Source: Holosporaceae bacterium
GTDB lineage: Bacteria > Pseudomonadota > Alphaproteobacteria > UBA3830
Direction: 5' to 3'
Assembly (NCBI GenBank): GCA_031276835.1
Contig: JAISMI010000056.1
Coordinates: 1 to 7,809 of the forward strand
DNA: 7,809 bases
The translations under genes and the position numbers were made by a program. The notes beneath the pieces were generated by a model that ran no database searches, was not told the DNA's origin, and saw nothing but the letters and a program-made list of their open reading frames with translations. Below are positions 6,504-7,809 of the stretch, in pieces; position 1 is the stretch's first letter, and the number at the start of each line of letters is the position of its first letter.

Positions 6504-6532
6504 TATATAATTAACAATAAGTAAATAAACAA
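6504..6532 (-). promoter_or_regulatory. candidate promoter of the exported-protein gene
   Basis: TTGTTT (6527-6532) and TATATA (6504-6509) with a 17-bp spacer on the minus strand, about 40 bp upstream of ATG 6463. The match is moderate in an AT-rich background. A TATAAT near 6550 at the 3' end of ssrA is an alternative -10. Confidence 0.35.
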
Positions 6533-6560
6533 AATAAATTTTTATTATTATAAAGATTTT

Positions 6561-6595
6561 GCGGGGGATTTCTGTTGCCCGGCTCCCCCGAACCG
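6561..6595 (-). other. 3' pseudoknot of the tmRNA coding piece
   Basis: On the minus strand, CGGTTC (6590-6595) pairs with GAGCCG (6580-6585) around a GGGG loop, and those loop guanines (6586-6589) can pair with the downstream CCCCC (6563-6567), making an H-type pseudoknot. It lies just after the tag stop codons, where tmRNA carries such knots. Confidence 0.7.
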
Positions 6596-6606
6596 CGTCT
6601 ACTTAA

Positions 6607-6672
6607 TTAAGCGGCAATAGCAACTGCCTCGCCAACAAAATTATCGTTGCATGCGACAAAGTTATCGTTCGC
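6607..6672 (-). other. tmRNA tag-peptide reading frame
   Basis: Starting at the resume codon GCG (6670-6672), the coding piece reads ANDNFVA, CNDNFVG, EAVAIAA, then TAA (6607-6609). With the tRNA-borne alanine the tag would be 22 residues. AND(N/D) starts and hydrophobic-AA ends are usual for alphaproteobacterial tags; Caulobacter has AANDNFAEEFAVAA. The NDNFV segment occurs twice and one copy carries a cysteine. Confidence 0.9.
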
Positions 6673-6684
6673 ATTTATATTTTC

Positions 6685-6708
6685 GGTTCTATGACGTAAA
6701 CCACCACG
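6685..6708 (-). other. probable pseudoknot upstream of the tag frame (pk1)
   Basis: CGT (6706-6708) can pair with ACG (6695-6697), and GGTT inside that loop (6699-6702) with AACC (6685-6688), a crossing arrangement 13-36 nt before the resume codon, where pk1 is expected. The helices are short, so the exact pairing is uncertain. Confidence 0.5.
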
Positions 6709-6839
6709 AATGAAAATCGCGCTTTTCAATGTGCGTCGAATCTATTCATCCCCTTAATATGGTGGAGATGTCGGGCTCCGCCCCCGAGTCCACATCATCT
6801 ATTAATCGCGACGTTTATCATTATATTTGCCTTAGCAAC

Positions 6840-7098
6840 GAAATCATTATACGCCCATAAACGTTAAGAAATCAACCAACGAAAATTTGCTGGGATCGCC
6901 ATGAAAATATAGAAATTTGCTTTCTAATTCCTGCGAAAGAAAATACTGCCTTTGAAGCTATCGCCAATTCAGACGAGCGGCTACGGTCTGCAGGCCGAAA
7001 ATTAAATTTTTTGGAAGGAAGAAATAATTAACGGAGTAATTCCCCAATTTTTTTGTAGAGCGGCTCAAAATTTATCATCGCCTATCCTTACCGCGCGT
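6840..7098. other. intergenic region upstream of ssrA
   Basis: About 260 bp between the sigma-54 activator stop and the tmRNA start. It holds the ssrA promoter, a 16-codon minus-strand mini-frame (7028-7078, MINFEPLYKKIGELLR) preceded by AAGGA 8 nt before its ATG, and a weak CGGC/GCCG stem near 6977-6996. No convincing terminator for the upstream gene was seen. Confidence 0.5.
6846..6875 (-). promoter_or_regulatory. ssrA promoter
   Basis: TTGATT (6870-6875) and a perfect TATAAT (6846-6851) with an 18-bp spacer on the minus strand. The predicted transcription start, about 6839-6840, coincides with the expected 5' end of the acceptor piece. It is the best promoter match in the window, fitting a highly expressed RNA. 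Confidence 0.75.
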
Positions 7099-7809
7099 CT
7101 AGGAGATCGAAAATTTTGCCAATTTATGGTGAAGCGTACGCAGAGGGATATCCAGCTCTTTGGAGGTTAGCGTTTTACTGCCGTTAAATTTTTCCATGGT
7201 ATGCAAAATGGTCTCCCGTTCCACTTGTCGAAGCGTTTTGGTCGCATTGGGGGAGTCGGGAATGAAATCGTCGATAATTTTATCCGAAGAAAGCAGAACG
7301 GCCCGCTGAACGGTATTTTCCAGTTCCCTAATATTGCCCTTCCAATCTGCGTTTTTTAGAGACGTTAGGAAACGTCTGGACAACGATTTCCGTCCCAACG
7401 AATATTTATCGCAGAAAAGTTTGGCCAGCGGTTCGATATCTAAAGGACGATCGTTCAATCTTGGCATTTTTATGGGAATAACGTTTAATCTATAGAAAAG
7501 ATCCTCGCGAAAACAGCCGTCTAACACCGCCTGATATAGATCGCGATTGCTGGTGGCAATAATTCTGACGTCTACATTTATGGTTCCATTTTCCCCCAAT
7601 CGGGATATCTCTTTCTCCTGGATTGCCCGTAAAAGTTTTGACTGCAGACCAAGAGGTATTTCGCTTATTTCATCCAACAAAATGGTGCCGCAATGGGCTT
7701 CTTCAAATTTTCCAATTCTCCGCTGAACGGCGTTGGTGAAGGCGCCCTTTTCGTGGCCAAATAATTCTGATTCCAACAATGTCTCCGGAATGGCGGCGCA
7801 ATTAATCGT
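7099..7809 (-). CDS. sigma-54-dependent transcriptional activator (C-terminal 236 residues; cut by window edge)
   Basis: Bacterial enhancer-binding protein that uses ATP hydrolysis to open sigma-54 RNA polymerase promoters. The frame is open to the right edge, where it reads [27 protein letters not shown], so the Walker A part and any receiver domain lie outside. Visible: the sigma-54 contact loop GAFTNA (canonical GAFTGA), Walker B in [12 protein letters not shown], sensor I in [11 protein letters not shown], arginine-finger region [14 protein letters not shown], sensor II in [18 protein letters not shown], and a C-terminal Fis-type HTH ending [16 protein letters not shown]. An internal TTG at 7779 is not the start. 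NtrC/NtrX-like and FlbD-like identities are both possible; the missing N terminus prevents a choice. It ends about 260 bp upstream of ssrA on the same strand. Confidence 0.96.
   Translation of the reverse strand, partial: TINCAAIPETLLESELFGHEKGAFTNAVQRRIGKFEEAHCGTILLDEISEIPLGLQSKLLRAIQEKEISRLGENGTINVDVRIIATSNRDLYQAVLDGCFREDLFYRLNVIPIKMPRLNDRPLDIEPLAKLFCDKYSLGRKSLSRRFLTSLKNADWKGNIRELENTVQRAVLLSSDKIIDDFIPDSPNATKTLRQVERETILHTMEKFNGSKTLTSKELDIPLRTLHHKLAKFSIS

Larger units (their letters stand above)
6555..6839 (-). ncRNA. ssrA: permuted two-piece tmRNA (alphaproteobacterial type)
   Basis: Transfer-messenger RNA for trans-translation: charged with alanine, it enters stalled ribosomes with SmpB and tags the nascent chain for proteolysis. 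On the minus strand the acceptor piece comes first (about 6839-6760, ending TCTCCACCA with an encoded CCA), then a 6-nt spacer TATTAA, then the coding piece (from 6753, GGGGATGAATAGATTCGACG). GGGGATG (6747-6753) pairs with CATCTCC (6764-6770) as a 7-bp acceptor stem whose third pair is G-U, the alanyl-tRNA synthetase determinant. The two pieces also pair as a P2-like helix: CACAT/ATGTG, CGCGA/TCGCG and TCATT/AATGA. A tag frame and pseudoknots flanking it are visible. The reversed piece order is diagnostic of permuted ssrA, known in Alphaproteobacteria. The outer ends (6555, 6839) are approximate. Confidence 0.95.

Noticed and set aside
6561..6590. GC-rich stem CGGGGGA/TCCCCCG as a Rho-independent terminator
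   Set aside because: There is no T-run after it on either strand, and it is better explained as the pseudoknot of the tmRNA coding piece.
6760..6795. Isolated hairpin GTGGA...TCCAC as a regulatory stem-loop or operator
   Set aside because: The CCA end, acceptor-stem pairing with 6747-6753 and T arm show it is the tmRNA acceptor domain.
6863..7030. Plus-strand open frame of about 50 codons (includes AKENTAFEAIANSDERL)
   Set aside because: It reads like protein but has no start codon or ribosome-binding site, overlaps the ssrA promoter, and matches no family I know. It could be a gene fragment but cannot be supported.

Overview
The window looks like a piece of an alphaproteobacterial chromosome, most likely from an AT-rich, host-associated lineage of the Rickettsiales/Holosporales kind. 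Three things point there: an ISC-type (not SUF) iron-sulfur operon in the order iscS-iscU-iscA-hscB-hscA; an alphaproteobacterial-style XRE regulator; and a circularly permuted two-piece tmRNA gene, an arrangement typical of Alphaproteobacteria. The lineage assignment is inference; no rRNA or other phylogenetic marker is present.

Layout. Positions 1-3342 (minus strand) hold a tightly packed isc operon read right to left: IscS (cysteine desulfurase), IscU (scaffold), IscA (A-type carrier), HscB (J-protein co-chaperone) and the N-terminal half of HscA (Hsp70), which runs off the left edge. Gaps are a few bases or overlaps, with Shine-Dalgarno sequences embedded in stop-codon regions. Positions 3343-3855 are a very AT-rich divergent spacer with palindromes and candidate promoters, and no iscR. 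Positions 3856-4275 (plus) encode an XRE/HTH regulator, convergent with an iron-type superoxide dismutase (4321 to about 4917, minus). Positions 4918-5230 are non-coding and hold a 40-bp near-perfect palindrome exactly bracketed by a 7-bp direct repeat. Positions 5231-6463 (minus) encode an unrecognised exported coiled-coil protein. Positions 6555-6839 (minus), which at first sight are a geneless gap, contain the permuted ssrA gene with its own strong promoter. Positions 7099-7809 (minus) are the C-terminal part of a sigma-54-dependent activator, cut by the right edge.

How the genes fit together. IscS supplies sulfur to IscU, where clusters are built; HscB/HscA release the cluster, and IscA acts as carrier. 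Several ISC partners depart from the textbook forms at interaction surfaces: IscS lacks the conserved C-terminal tail, the IscU chaperone motif reads LSPVK instead of LPPVK, and the HscA ATPase domain is about 26 residues shorter than E. coli HscA in one region. Fe-SOD is a metabolic neighbour (iron/oxidative stress). tmRNA rescues stalled ribosomes; its predicted tag carries a tandem duplication.

The most valuable result is the tmRNA gene and its peculiar details (6-nt spacer between the pieces, unusual T loop, duplicated cysteine-containing tag). No CRISPR array, insertion sequence, tRNA, rRNA or defence system was seen.
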